DNA of 64,000 nt, from NCBI RefSeq assembly GCF_008931805.1, contig NZ_CP044399.1, positions 2,108,001 to 2,172,000 of the forward strand, read 5' to 3'. The DNA comes from Moritella marina ATCC 15381. Lineage in GTDB: Bacteria; Pseudomonadota; Gammaproteobacteria; Enterobacterales; Moritellaceae. The notes under the pieces were generated by a model. It made no database searches. It saw only the letters and a list, made by a program, of their open reading frames with translations, and was not told the DNA's origin. How positions within the stretch are numbered: position 1 is the stretch's first letter; every line of letters begins with the position of its first letter. Shown piece after piece: positions 10,401-17,758 of the stretch. The position numbers and the translations under genes were made by a program.

Positions 10401-11801
10401 ATTAGCTAAAGTGCCACTAAATACCATAGAACTATCATCTGCGCCGTCACCTGTAGTAAAGCTCAGTCCTGACGTTCCTATAGATACAGTTCCCCCCGTA
10501 ATCGTCAGTGTTACGGTTTGGTTATCACTTTCTATATCGGCAATATTAATAGCATCTGATATAGCTACATTTAAATCATCTTCATTTACTGTCGGTGAAC
10601 TCGGTAAGGTATTAACTGGCGCGTCATTCACCGCACTAATATCAAACTGCAAGGTATCGTCATCACTACCACCATAACCATCAGTCGTCGCGATTTGGAT
10701 AGATCCAGCATTAGTGCCATTTAAGTTAAGTGATGGAGTAAAAATCATTGCATCTAAAGCGGTATTAATGTTCGCCAAAGTGCCACTAAATATCATAGAG
10801 TTATCATCAGTACCATCGCCCGTAGTAAAGCTCAGATTGGCTGTTCCTATCGATACCGTTCCCCCTGTGATAGTTAAAGTAACGGTTTGGTTGTCAGTAT
10901 CTGCATCGGCAATATTGATATCATTTGCTATAGCTACATTGATGTCATCTTCGTTAACGATTGGGCTTGAAGGTAAAGTGATAATAGGAGCAGTATTGCT
11001 TACAGCCGCAGTCACTATCCCTACCGCTGAGGTAGGATCGAAGCCACCCGCAATAGATATTCCCATCCGGCCATTAGATTGAGTCGTATTGGTCTGACTA
11101 TCGACCACCGAGGCGCCATCGCTGGCATCAATTTCATTGAGCTTCCAATACCCGACTAATCCAGCAGCATCTGATGCAATTTCAGAGTCTTTGTTCGCAA
11201 TCAGCTCAGCGGCAGAGCGGACATCGCTCCAGATACGAAATTCATCAACTCTAAAATTGGCTGCGAAAGCTCCGCCTAATTGGCTGGCATCATAGTTTCC
11301 CAGATAGATATTAGCACGCTGAGAAGTGGGGGTAGTTGTATATTTTGCACCACTATTAGAAGTATCCACGGCAGTACCCACCGCCACCCCATCAAGGAAA
11401 AATGACCAGGTACCATTATTAAATACATATGTCAGGTGATACCAGGTGCTCGTTGATAATGAAAGGGGATTGCTTGAGCTTGGATGAAATCCAGGGCTTA
11501 CCTCCAAATCAACCTTGAGCTTGTCTTCATGCAGGTACCATGCATCATTACAAATTGCCCCACCATCCTCCATACAAAACAAGATGACTGGCTTACTGTT
11601 ATCGTAAGTCTCCAGATAAATCGAAAATTCAATGGTAAAAGTTGTTTGGCCTTTCAATAAATTGGCTGCAGACTGAGGCAATTCGACCATATCCCAATCA
11701 CTATTGTTAGCACCATTACCAATAAATTTTAGCCCTAGGGGCGCAGACCATGCAGGCCCAGAAAGCAGCATAAATAAAAGTGCTAAGAGGTATTTTTTCA
11801 T
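3636..11801 (-). CDS. Giant multidomain surface/secreted repeat protein with a C-terminal outer-membrane barrel
   Basis: The protein has 2721 residues. A signal peptide (residues 1-19, cut near WSA) is followed by a LamG/concanavalin-like domain (about 20-230) and two cadherin-like repeats (about 280-500, each with a VNEDD start and a TLQFDI end). About twelve Ig-like (He_PIG) repeats of 94 residues follow (about 610-1735, each ending VTNENDAPVI). Then come calcium-binding DxDxDG thrombospondin-3-type repeats (about 1825-1870), a Calx-beta domain (about 1990-2100), a PKD-like domain, more DxDxDG, and an unknown domain. Residues about 2440-2463 look like a GlyGly-CTERM sorting tail (GGAGSMSESLVILLGLLALA plus Arg). 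They run straight into MQSKTGTTYWRVLQ and a second signal-peptide-like segment ending AQA, then a beta-barrel finishing in GIKYRF. The role is probably adhesion or cell-surface carbohydrate binding; this is an inference from domains. A good terminator follows. Confidence 0.85.
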   Translation of the reverse strand: MKKYLLALLFMLLSGPAWSAPLGLKFIGNGANNSDWDMVELPQSAANLLKGQTTFTIEFSIYLETYDNSKPVILFCMEDGGAICNDAWYLHEDKLKVDLEVSPGFHPSSSNPLSLSTSTWYHLTYVFNNGTWSFFLDGVAVGTAVDTSNSGAKYTTTPTSQRANIYLGNYDASQLGGAFAANFRVDEFRIWSDVRSAAELIANKDSEIASDAAGLVGYWKLNEIDASDGASVVDSQTNTTQSNGRMGISIAGGFDPTSAVGIVTAAVSNTAPIITLPSSPIVNEDDINVAIANDINIADADTDNQTVTLTITGGTVSIGTANLSFTTGDGTDDNSMIFSGTLANINTALDAMIFTPSLNLNGTNAGSIQIATTDGYGGSDDDTLQFDISAVNDAPVNTLPSSPTVNEDDLNVAISDAINIADIESDNQTVTLTITGGTVSIGTSGLSFTTGDGADDSSMVFSGTLANINTALDAMTFTPTPNLNGNNAGSVQIATNDGNSGADNDTLQFDITSVNDAPTVINPIADQSAKVGNVFSFLPPTDVFTDADNDTLTISITGLPTWLMFTGTEYSGTPSSADVGTSAITVTANDNNGGTVNDILTLTVAPNNAPVITGTPITTVAEDATYSFTPTVTDADSGDTKTFSISNKPTWAEFDTVTGLLSGTPTNSHVGTTSNIIITVTDKIGAQASLAAFSLTVTNENDAPVITGSPATTIAEDVAYSFTPTVTDVDSDDTKTFSISSKPSWATFSTATGLLSGTPTNDNIGTTSNIIITVTDGSAATASLSGFSLTVTNENDAPVISGTPATTVAEDATYSFTPTVTDVDSDDTKTFSISSKPSWATFSTATGLLSGTPTNDNIGTTSNIIITVTDGSAATASLSGFNLTVTNENDAPVITGSPATTIAEDVAYSFTPTVTDVDSDDTKTFSISSKPSWATFSTITGVLSGTPTNDDVGVTSGIVITVKDSSNATASLSGFNLTVTNENDAPVISGTPATTVAEDAAYSFTPTVTDVDSGDTKTFSINNKPSWAAFSTATGLLSGTPTNDNIGTTSNIIITVTDGSAATASLSGFNLTVTNENDAPVITGSPATTIAEDVAYSFTPTVTDVDSGDTKTFSINNKPSWAAFSTATGLLSGTPTNDNIGTTSNIIITVTDGSAATASLSGFNLTVTNENDAPVITGSPATTIAEDVAYSFTPTVTDVDSGDTKTFSINNKPSWVTFSTTTGALSGTPTNDDVGVTSGIVITVKDSSNATASLSGFNLTVTNENDAPVISGTPATTVAEDAAYSFTPTVTDVDSDDTKTFSISSKPSWATFSTATGLLSGTPTNDNIGTTSNIIITVTDGSAATASLSGFNLTVTNENDAPVITGSPATTIAEDVAYSFTPTVTDVDSGDTKTFSINNKPSWAAFSTATGLLSGTPTNDNIGTTSNIIITVTDGSAATASLSGFNLTVTNENDAPVITGSPATTIAEDVAYSFTPTVTDVDSGDTKAFSINNKPSWVTFSTTTGALSGTPTNDDVGVTSGIVITVKDSSNATASLSGFNLTVTNENDAPVITGSPATTIAEDVAYSFTPTVTDVDSGDTKTFSINNKPSWAAFSTATGLLSGTPTNDNIGTTSNIIITVTDGSAVTASLSGFNLTVTNENDAPVISGTPATTIAEDAVYSFTPTVIDVDSGDTKVFTITNKPSWATFNTITGELSGTPTNTHVGTTSSIVITVKDGSNVTDDLAAFSIEVTNVNDAPVISASPITLAVAGVAYGFTASATDVDNTPAELTYSLSNQPSWLTINAISGVVSGTPTAAEVDVTTSNITVSVSDGSASDSLSFSIAVDGDLDGDQIGDDVDSDIDGDGMSNEFELANGLEPLDASDASLDLDGDGVTNLDEYLAGTDPTRDDYAPVFTAPEDLIGDLAVNATGLFTKVSLVVPTVEDGKDGILLAQYDLFACVSEDDAVGKSAQTHFSPGCYNILWSAVDSAGNNANLTQKLHVIPLVEFSKNQDTAEEGEVSFDIILNGQAAIYPVTIPFTISGTAVNPEDHNLTDRSVSLQKITGAVKGETTATVTFDVRDDGVGEGTENITVTMNQPTNAVIGAKDSHTITIYEENVAPTVRFSATATVTENSVIKRIIHNDDDEFTIHAVVADPNTGDNHSYDWSSSDGALGDIDSTNSLFTINPADLATGSYKLVVQISDGEKTAMVETSLRVIKDVIALGSSDSDGDGISDESEGLTDSDLDGIPDYLDHIALASNVIQEIRSESAGEVINSQAFLMETEAGLSLRLGHVAFNSGSTSQTGNEAGSSVSAENIAEFHEVGSGVAEELTRYNFDNGIFNFIVDDLPVAGQSVNIVVAQFKAIPADAIYRKLMPTGWVDFTENANNQLSSAPGEKGYCPPPGNVAYVAGLRLDHWCVQLTIEDGGPNDADGEINGAVNDPGGVATALFEPIEVTTKGKGGAGSMSESLVILLGLLALARGVMQSKTGTTYWRVLQYSLIAMAIMLKSAQAADSTLAENTLVSTTATVVTATPIDQEHQGVTTPTTTMALEKTTQKRFYIGMSVLAVKSEERNDDFERELTQLGLDAQVSQSDLSRPGFRGYIGLQTTPWLAFELGYVNLGLVETTLTGQAIDANGYLDSAQQVYPVTADAGVLDMIFNLALTDHISGVLQVGKMRWASKYELSSGAITREFDDSGWGTHYGAGVEVDFVTALPVYFGWNRYDFANNHVDAWEFGIKYRF
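6590..9970 (-). repeat. Tandem 282-bp Ig-like repeat array with an 846-bp (AAB)n higher-order unit
   Basis: The motif ggtgcgtcat recurs at 6871, 7153, 7435, 7717, 7999, 8281, 8563, 8845, 9127, 9409 and 9691, exactly 282 bp apart (94 codons). Two unit types are distinguishable by the coding words SAATASLSGF/IGTTSNIIIT (A) and SSNATASLSGF/VGVTSGIVIT (B). Along the protein they run A A B A A B A A B A, so the real period is 846 bp. Outer units are diverged and inner ones nearly identical, the usual mark of recent unequal exchange. Confidence 0.9.
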
Positions 11802-11890
11802 GATCCAAATTCCTTTTTAACAGATCAGAGTCAATGATGCAGCTGAGCGGCAGTGATATAAAGTCAAAATAGCACCAACAATCCCACAGT

Positions 11891-11940
11891 AACTATTACA
11901 ACCTATTACAGAGCATTACAGAGCATTACAGTCTATTACA
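11891..11940. repeat. Five helically phased 10-bp repeats in the divergent promoter region
   Basis: Five consecutive decamers, AACTATTACA, ACCTATTACA, GAGCATTACA, GAGCATTACA and GTCTATTACA, each end in ATTACA with exact 10-bp spacing. They lie 90-140 bp upstream of the giant surface-protein gene and about 220 bp upstream of the collar-protein gene. The spacing of about one helical turn fits a regulator array or a variable-number promoter tract. Confidence 0.7.
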
Positions 11941-12161
11941 GCCCATGTACATTCAATGGCAATAGGTAACATAATAACAGCTATAAAATATGGACATGGA
12001 TCATATGTGCCTAGTTACACTTTAGACTTTGATCGCAGTTTAATTATCAATTGTTTATGCCAAATGAAGCATAAAGTAATATATTCATGTTTAATAAACT
12101 ATCTCTGTTGTTATGAATTAATTCTCAACTTTGTTAAAACAATAATAAATAAGGAGTGACT

Positions 12162-12797
12162 ATGGAATTTATCCTCGGCGGCATCATCATGTTCGGCGGC
12201 AACTTTGCACCAAAAAGTTGGGCCTCATGCGAAGGGCAGCTACTGGCAATAAGTCAAAATCAGGCATTATTTGCCATTCTTGGTACCACCTGGGGTGGGG
12301 ATGGGCGGACCACATTTGCCTTGCCAGATCTAAGAAGCAGAGCTCCCGTTGGAATAGGACGTGGCCCCGGACTTTCACAAATAAACTTAGGCCGTATGGT
12401 TGGTACTGAGACAACGCAGATGACGATTGCACAAATGCCAGCTCATACCCATACAGCTCAATTTAGCCCAAGTGGCGGTGGTACAGGCTCTTTGACAGCA
12501 ACGGCAACGGTAAATGCCAGTAATGGAAAAGGGGATGAGAATGATGCAGGAGGCAACTACTGGGCAACGGCAGCAGCTGGCGTTGCGAAGGCGGCGAGTA
12601 GTTTCTCATCTACAACAGATACCACAATGGCAGCAGATGCCGTAACTGTTGCACTAAGCGGTAGCACTGGTGGCATCACAGGCGGCACGGTTGGAGTTGG
12701 TTCAACGGGAGGCAGTCAAAAACTGAATAATATACAACCTTCGCTTGGCATGCGTTATCTTATTTGTACCCAGGGTACTTTCCCATCCAGAAGCTAG
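12162..12797 (+). CDS. Phage tail collar domain protein (Mdp/microcystin-dependent-protein family)
   Basis: The 211-residue protein starts MEFILGGIIMFGGNFAPKSW and carries the family hallmark blocks CEGQLLAISQNQALFAILGT, TWGGDGRTTFALPDLR and the His-rich QMPAHTHTAQF (about residues 85-100). The C-terminal part is Gly/Thr/Ser-rich and ends MRYLICTQGTFPSRS. This family is related to tail-fibre collar domains and also occurs outside phages as small secreted or surface proteins of uncertain function. The ATG at 12162 is chosen because AAGGAG lies five bases upstream; a GTG two codons earlier overlaps that site. It stands alone, divergent from the giant gene and convergent with the formyltransferase-like gene. 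No phage genes are nearby. Confidence 0.88.
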   Translation: MEFILGGIIMFGGNFAPKSWASCEGQLLAISQNQALFAILGTTWGGDGRTTFALPDLRSRAPVGIGRGPGLSQINLGRMVGTETTQMTIAQMPAHTHTAQFSPSGGGTGSLTATATVNASNGKGDENDAGGNYWATAAAGVAKAASSFSSTTDTTMAADAVTVALSGSTGGITGGTVGVGSTGGSQKLNNIQPSLGMRYLICTQGTFPSRS

Positions 12798-12843
12798 CTC
12801 TGATAGCCCCTTAGTTGATTACCAGGGGGGTTACAGTTTATTG

Positions 12844-13791
12844 TTAGATGCTATCAAATGGCACACCTGCATCCAGCCCAAACCTTTCAGCGAAAGAAAG
12901 TCCACTGAAAACACCTTCAGTGATAGTTAATATATCTAAACGTAAAGCGCCATCCAGAGTGGCTACTATTAACCCTTCCGGCTCTCCGATATGTAATACA
13001 GTACCAGCGGGTACACCGTAATTTGCATGTTTAACCGGTGTGGCCTGTAACAAACCAATGAAGGATTGATTCCAGACCAACATGGCGCCACTAAACAAAG
13101 GGTTACCAGCTCTTGCCAAAGCTGCAATATCTTCACTATTCATAGTTTGCCAATTAATCATCAAATCCTGCTGACTCGGCATTGGCGCTGCGATTAAAGG
13201 TAAATCAAGATCGATCAGCTGTGGTTTGGCTATTAGCGTACTATCTTGTAGCTTAGCGATAAAATGTTGTACAAAATCAGCAGACAGTTCCGCCATCAAG
13301 TGCCCTAAACTATTTAAGGTATCTAAAGTATGTAATGGCATAGCTTGTTGCAGCATAATATCACCACTATCAAACGCTTCCTCCACCTTAATCATACTCA
13401 AATAACTCTGATTTTCACGATTGCGGATCTGCCAATACAGAGGCATAGCACCGCGATATTGCGGTAAGGCTGAGGCATGCAAATTATAAAAACCTTTGCG
13501 GCACGCATCAATAATACTTACCGGGAGCTTATGAGAAAAGGTAAATATCAAACCAGTATTGGCTTGCCAGGATTCAATTTGATGTGCAGTTTGCTCTGGA
13601 TATTCTGCCTGATAATAAATATTAGGAATATTGCCCTGATCAAGCTGCTGTTTCAATTGCATGGCATCCGCATCTGTACGTGCCGTTAATACCACCCCAA
13701 CCAGTTGTCCCGCCTGCAACAGCTTATTTATTGTGGGGATCACGACGCTACTAGATGCAAAAAGTACCAATTTTACTGCTTCATTTGTCAT
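12844..13791 (-). CDS. Methionyl-tRNA formyltransferase-like protein (formyl_trans_N plus C-terminal OB-like domain)
   Basis: The 315-residue protein has the full Fmt layout. The N-terminal Rossmann-like domain has the 10-formyl-THF/catalytic block FYNLHASALPQYRGAMP (Asn103, His105) and SMIKVEEAFDSGDI (Asp141). The C-terminal domain, from about residue 210, contains MINWQTMNSEDIAALARAGN and VATLDGALRLDIL. Sequence identity to true Fmt looks modest, and the gene is not beside def or rsmB, where fmt normally lies. It therefore probably formylates something other than initiator tRNA, perhaps an amino sugar or amino acid. It lies 59 bp behind the methyltransferase-like gene in the same direction, a likely two-gene operon. 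The family is clear; the substrate is unknown. Confidence 0.75.
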   Translation of the reverse strand: MTNEAVKLVLFASSSVVIPTINKLLQAGQLVGVVLTARTDADAMQLKQQLDQGNIPNIYYQAEYPEQTAHQIESWQANTGLIFTFSHKLPVSIIDACRKGFYNLHASALPQYRGAMPLYWQIRNRENQSYLSMIKVEEAFDSGDIMLQQAMPLHTLDTLNSLGHLMAELSADFVQHFIAKLQDSTLIAKPQLIDLDLPLIAAPMPSQQDLMINWQTMNSEDIAALARAGNPLFSGAMLVWNQSFIGLLQATPVKHANYGVPAGTVLHIGEPEGLIVATLDGALRLDILTITEGVFSGLSFAERFGLDAGVPFDSI

Positions 13792-13850
13792 TTACGCTTC
13801 TTCCTTTGCGTTCTAAAAATACTATTGCTAATTGTTATTACTATTAATAC

Positions 13851-15128
13851 TTAAGCTGGTACCGTCGCCAAAAAACCTGGCAATCCATTCAAACGATAAA
13901 AGAATTTCAATTTATCGCCACTTTTTACCAACAAGTCACCCGGCTTAGCATCATGCGGCACAAAGTTTACACACACATGCATATCCGGTAGCGGATGAGT
14001 GATACCAGAATCATACTCGCCGATATACTCATCACCATAGACTTTGATCTGAGTGCAAATAACCAACAGTGGTTTACCCATTTTATCTTCAAGCTCAGGT
14101 AACAATACTTCACCACACTCTATCAGGCTGATATTCTCATCTAGCACTCGCTCGGGTAATGTGAGTAATGATGTTGAGGTTAAATTTAGTATCTCACCGA
14201 GTTGAACCCTTGCATTGATGGTCTGCTGTTGCATATCTGCTGCACAAACATGGCCATTTTCATCTTGCCACTGCTCAACAAATTCTTGTTGCCCAGCGGT
14301 TAATACAGCTCGCAAGCTTATTTCTTGAGGTAAAAAAATCCCGTTTTCCTCCATCAACGCCGCAAAATGTCGGGCGATAGGCAGGTGCCCTTCTCGACTA
14401 AATCCATGCTGCATAGCTTCCAATATCACCATATGAATGGGTGATATTGGTTGGTATTCGCAGGCATCCTGACAACATATATCATTGATATATCCCGCTA
14501 TACCCATTTCGTGGATTATCACTTTTAAGCTATCGATAGCCCCTTGCTGCATATCAATCAGGGTAATACGAAGATCGTTTTCGTCATATAAACCCGTTTC
14601 TTTATAATACGTTATCAAGGGCAATAATAACGGTGCAAACGGACCACAAGCAGGGTAGACAAGATGTAAACATTCATTAGACTTAGTTTTTAATGTTTCA
14701 ATCGCTTGGTGCGCGCCACGAATAAAAGCACTGACTCTTAAGGTATCTTTTTGCGTAGTGATACAATAGTCCGGCGACATCACTAAACCATGGCGAGCAA
14801 TAAACTGCCTTTTGCGTAATGCCGGGTCTATATTTGCTTGTTGATAAGTTTGTTGAAGATTTTCAAATAATGCAGTTAAGTTCTGCTCTAGTGAAACCAC
14901 ATCTGGCTTTTCATCACCCAGTATTTCCTTCACTGTGTTTACAACGCATAACGCCAATCCTTGATGGTTTTGTTCAGTTTCATTATTCTGAGTAACAGAC
15001 AACTCAAACGGTTTTGTTGGATTCAATTGTTGCCGTAATAAATCATTTAATGCACCCGTAGATATTTCAGACTCAGAAAAATCAGTTGCAGTGCTAAAAA
15101 CTGTGCTCCCAGCAAATTCATTATTCAT
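13851..15128 (-). CDS. PRMT-like class I SAM-dependent methyltransferase
   Basis: The 425-residue protein has recognisable methyltransferase blocks. These are a SAM-binding loop-like HLVYPACGPFAPL at about 155-167, the acidic post-I motif RITLIDMQQ (Asp192), NDICCQDACEY at about 215-225, and ILEAMQHGFSREGHLP at about 235-250. The last resembles the double-Glu region of protein arginine methyltransferases, and is followed by GIFLPQEISL as in the PRMT beta-barrel linker. The Ala-Cys-Gly loop is less glycine-rich than usual. The ribosome site AAAGGATTAAG precedes the ATG. It is the first gene of a likely operon with the formyltransferase-like gene, which points to a joint modification pathway. 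The substrate cannot be read from sequence. Confidence 0.65.
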   Translation of the reverse strand: MNNEFAGSTVFSTATDFSESEISTGALNDLLRQQLNPTKPFELSVTQNNETEQNHQGLALCVVNTVKEILGDEKPDVVSLEQNLTALFENLQQTYQQANIDPALRKRQFIARHGLVMSPDYCITTQKDTLRVSAFIRGAHQAIETLKTKSNECLHLVYPACGPFAPLLLPLITYYKETGLYDENDLRITLIDMQQGAIDSLKVIIHEMGIAGYINDICCQDACEYQPISPIHMVILEAMQHGFSREGHLPIARHFAALMEENGIFLPQEISLRAVLTAGQQEFVEQWQDENGHVCAADMQQQTINARVQLGEILNLTSTSLLTLPERVLDENISLIECGEVLLPELEDKMGKPLLVICTQIKVYGDEYIGEYDSGITHPLPDMHVCVNFVPHDAKPGDLLVKSGDKLKFFYRLNGLPGFLATVPA

Positions 15129-15455
15129 TCTTAATCCTTTAATATTTAAGTTTTATGGTGGCATTTCTTGTTTGGTCGATACTAGAATTTGATCTAATAA
15201 CACTTCAACTTTCTAAACTGCACATATGTGAATATGAAAACGAATATAGGGAGACTAAGTCATAGTGTTAATAATTGAAATAAAATCATAATAAAATACT
15301 AATTTCACAGTCCCCCTATTCAAATAGTAAACTGTATCTATTTGAGTATATTGACGTTTATAATCAGCCACAAGGAAAGCAAAACTATTTTTATGGAAAA
15401 CGTGATCAGTTTATGAATATAAAAATATCTCTAAATATAATGATCGAGCGTCCCC
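15129..15455. other. Intergenic region upstream of the methyltransferase gene
   Basis: This A/T-rich stretch contains an imperfect inverted pair, GAATATAGGGAGACT at 15242-15256 and AGTCCCCCTATTC at 15309-15321, about 50 bp apart. Short GGGGACT-type inverted words like these can be remnants of REP-type elements, but I see no transposase. The promoter of the methyltransferase operon must be here; no clear hexamers were chosen. Confidence 0.4.
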
Positions 15456-16286
15456 TTACAACTCCAGCTTAATACGAACGACCTCTTCCCTATCAATGGC
15501 AGCAGGAACCGCACAACACAGCAATACTTCATCATCACGTAAATCAGCTGACACTTCGGTTTGATAACTGACTTTACCCGCCAGCAGTTTAGTTTTACAA
15601 GCGCCACACTGGCCACTGCGACAACCGAATTCGGGGGTGAGTCCATGATTTTCAGCAAACTCCAGTAATGTACCCTCTTCTGCAGTCCAGGCTTGCTCGA
15701 CCTTAGTTTGACTAAATTCAACCACAGCGGCGCTCGCCTTCTCTCTCACATTAGGCATAGCGGTAAACGCCACAGAACTCGCATCATGTTGGCGTGTTAA
15801 TGAAGCAGGACCAAATTCTTCGGCTTTAATTCGCTCGTTACTGATGCCTAATTCACGCAGTAAATCATACATACTTTGCATAAACTCACTGGGCCCACAC
15901 AAATAAAAATCGTAATCATCAATCGGTAATAGCGCTTGCAGCAAGTCTTTATTAATACGTCCATGGTGATGGTAATCTTGGTCCAGTTTTAGGTCTAATT
16001 CAGGCTGACTTAACGCCCAAAAAGTGCGGATGCCACCTTGGGTTTGTTCACTTAATTGGTTAAATTCATCAAAGAACGCCCGTTGCTGTGCATTTTTCGC
16101 CGCGGCAATAACCGTAATTGATCTTAGCGAACGTGTGCGAACCGCTTCAAACATGGCATGCCTAGCCATCGCAATCATAGGTGTAATACCAACGCCACCA
16201 GCAAGTAATACCGCGGGTCTTATTTTCGTAGGTATGAGTTCCGCTGCATTAAAAACAAAATCACCTTTCGGGGCTTTTAACTGCAC
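15456..16286 (-). CDS. C-terminal part of a PNPOx-flavin-ferredoxin oxidoreductase (NAD-binding and 2Fe-2S domains), separated by a frameshift
   Basis: This 276-residue segment holds the NAD(P)-binding half of a ferredoxin-reductase-type module (LLAGGVGITPMIAMA, FYLCGPSEFMQSM) and a C-terminal plant-type 2Fe-2S ferredoxin domain (FGCRSGQCGACKTK, then LLCCAVP). Its frame is open upstream to 16346 and reads GLVSHYLHDNIKLGHIVQLK, the normal link between the FAD and NAD domains. It is therefore the second half of the protein started at 17659, with one base missing around the run at about 16336. The GTG at 16286 is only the first nominal start after the break. Electrons would flow NAD(P)H-FAD-2Fe-2S in an intact protein. 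Confidence 0.8.
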   Translation of the reverse strand: MQLKAPKGDFVFNAAELIPTKIRPAVLLAGGVGITPMIAMARHAMFEAVRTRSLRSITVIAAAKNAQQRAFFDEFNQLSEQTQGGIRTFWALSQPELDLKLDQDYHHHGRINKDLLQALLPIDDYDFYLCGPSEFMQSMYDLLRELGISNERIKAEEFGPASLTRQHDASSVAFTAMPNVREKASAAVVEFSQTKVEQAWTAEEGTLLEFAENHGLTPEFGCRSGQCGACKTKLLAGKVSYQTEVSADLRDDEVLLCCAVPAAIDREEVVRIKLEL

Positions 16287-16327
16287 TATATGACCCAGCT
16301 TAATATTGTCATGCAGATAGTGAGAAA

Positions 16328-17659
16328 CTAATCCCTGTGTGCACTGTCAGCTGATGTTTCTCGTTTAACACTAATGCGTAGCAAGGGATCGGCAGGCGCA
16401 CTGGAGATAGTGTAAGTTCGAATAACATCCTTGCCATTGACGGTGTTTCTCAAGGTAGTTGGCAGCTTAACCGTTAAAAACTGCCCTGCGGTAAAACTAA
16501 ATTTGGATTGCGCTTTTAATCCACCAGCTGGCTGTAAATAAAAAGATTTAATCAGGCTACTTTCATCCACTATGTTGACCACTTGATAGTCTTGCCATTG
16601 CGCTTGATGTGACTCGATTTGATGCTGTTGTTCCCTCTGCTGTGCGGCTTCAGCCCAAGTTCCTGTCATTAACGTGTTAGGCGAGAATTCATTGAGCTTC
16701 CAACGTAAAGGCAAACTGTGATTTAAGCGATAGCCTTGCTCAAGATGAAACGTCCATAAACGTTCTGCACCAGAAAAATACTGGCTATCTTCCGACTGCC
16801 ACAAGATCTCAACTCGCCCAGTCAGTGTTAGTATATGACCCTTATCAAAATCGATAAAAAGCAATCCCGCTTTTGGGTTTTCAACAAAATTACCCAGGGT
16901 ATTGAAATGATTGTTACCGAGATAATCCGGGATCGTGAGACTTTTATTATTGTCTACGCGAATGAAGCCAGGTTTGCCGCCACGGTGTGACACATCAGCA
17001 CCGATACTCGCATCACTGCTATCAGCGTTACTGTTATCACTGTTAATGTCATTATTAACAAAGCTGGCTACAAAGAAAGTATCAGTATTGGTAATTAACT
17101 GCTGAGCACTCAAGTCCAATTCAGTCAGGGACTCAACACTACTTTTTGGCATACTGTTAGGATCAATGAATTCATATTCCCGATTTTGAATATATTGCGG
17201 GCAATTACCAAAAGATTGATCAATCGAAAGCTGGATCTGTGTATCTGTTGAGCCCGTGATATGCGCAGCTAAGCGATTACGGCGACGCGTTTCCAACTCA
17301 ATGCCCAACAATCCAAGTTTGGTATTGCTATCCATAGCCTTAAGCAGTGGATCACCAACTACAGGTTGCGAATTAAGGTGTAAACTTTGCTCATCTGGAG
17401 ATTGAATAAAGCCCGGTTTGTTAAATAAAATAGACGCCCACGGCCAACCATCCTTATCGCCATGTCCCACAAATATAAACGGTAATTGCTGATAAAAGTC
17501 ACGATGCTGTTGTGGCATATGGTCGCGAATAACACGGCTACCAAAACGTTCCATCTGCTCCCTTACCCCTAATTTTGCCTGTATGGCTTGTTCACCACGG
17601 TGAAATGGAGAGGCGGCTAACTTCAAATTCGGGCTTGGCTTAATATCCATGGTATGCAT
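16328..17659 (-). CDS. N-terminal part of a PNPOx-flavin-ferredoxin oxidoreductase, ended early by a frameshift
   Basis: The 443 residues begin with a pyridoxamine-phosphate-oxidase-like flavin-binding split barrel (about 35-300: LPFIFVGHGDKDGWPWASIL, GLLGIELETRRRNRL, NHFNTLGNF). The FAD-binding barrel of the ferredoxin-reductase superfamily follows (about 350-435), with the FAD motif IRTYTISSAP. The frame then stops at RETSADSAHRD, just where the NAD domain should start. That domain continues in the next frame. Adding one G to the AGGGA run would restore a single protein of about 735 residues. No ribosomal slippery heptamer is visible, so mutation or sequencing error is more likely than programmed frameshifting. 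The divergent GST and LysR genes next door suggest a redox-stress role. Confidence 0.8.
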   Translation of the reverse strand: MHTMDIKPSPNLKLAASPFHRGEQAIQAKLGVREQMERFGSRVIRDHMPQQHRDFYQQLPFIFVGHGDKDGWPWASILFNKPGFIQSPDEQSLHLNSQPVVGDPLLKAMDSNTKLGLLGIELETRRRNRLAAHITGSTDTQIQLSIDQSFGNCPQYIQNREYEFIDPNSMPKSSVESLTELDLSAQQLITNTDTFFVASFVNNDINSDNSNADSSDASIGADVSHRGGKPGFIRVDNNKSLTIPDYLGNNHFNTLGNFVENPKAGLLFIDFDKGHILTLTGRVEILWQSEDSQYFSGAERLWTFHLEQGYRLNHSLPLRWKLNEFSPNTLMTGTWAEAAQQREQQHQIESHQAQWQDYQVVNIVDESSLIKSFYLQPAGGLKAQSKFSFTAGQFLTVKLPTTLRNTVNGKDVIRTYTISSAPADPLLRISVKRETSADSAHRD

Positions 17660-17758
17660 CCTATGCCATTAGTGTTAATAAATAGGTTTTATTAAGTGTA
17701 CACTTACACAAATCACCATGTTTACACATGACAAATTTACATAAGTGCAATCAGTCGA

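Noticed and set aside
11956-12159. 67-codon frame before the collar gene
   Set aside because: Poor composition, no ribosome site, and it lies in the A/T-rich promoter region of the collar gene.
12162-12797. Prophage remnant
   Set aside because: Only the collar-domain family suggests phage. There are no neighbouring structural, integrase or lysis genes, and this family is common outside phages.
15242-15321. REP-type or transposase-linked inverted element
   Set aside because: The arms are imperfect and there is no other copy or RAYT gene in the window, so a mobile-element label is not supported.
16325-16350. Programmed ribosomal frameshift in the reductase gene
   Set aside because: There is no slippery heptamer or downstream pseudoknot; a lost base in the G run explains the break more simply.
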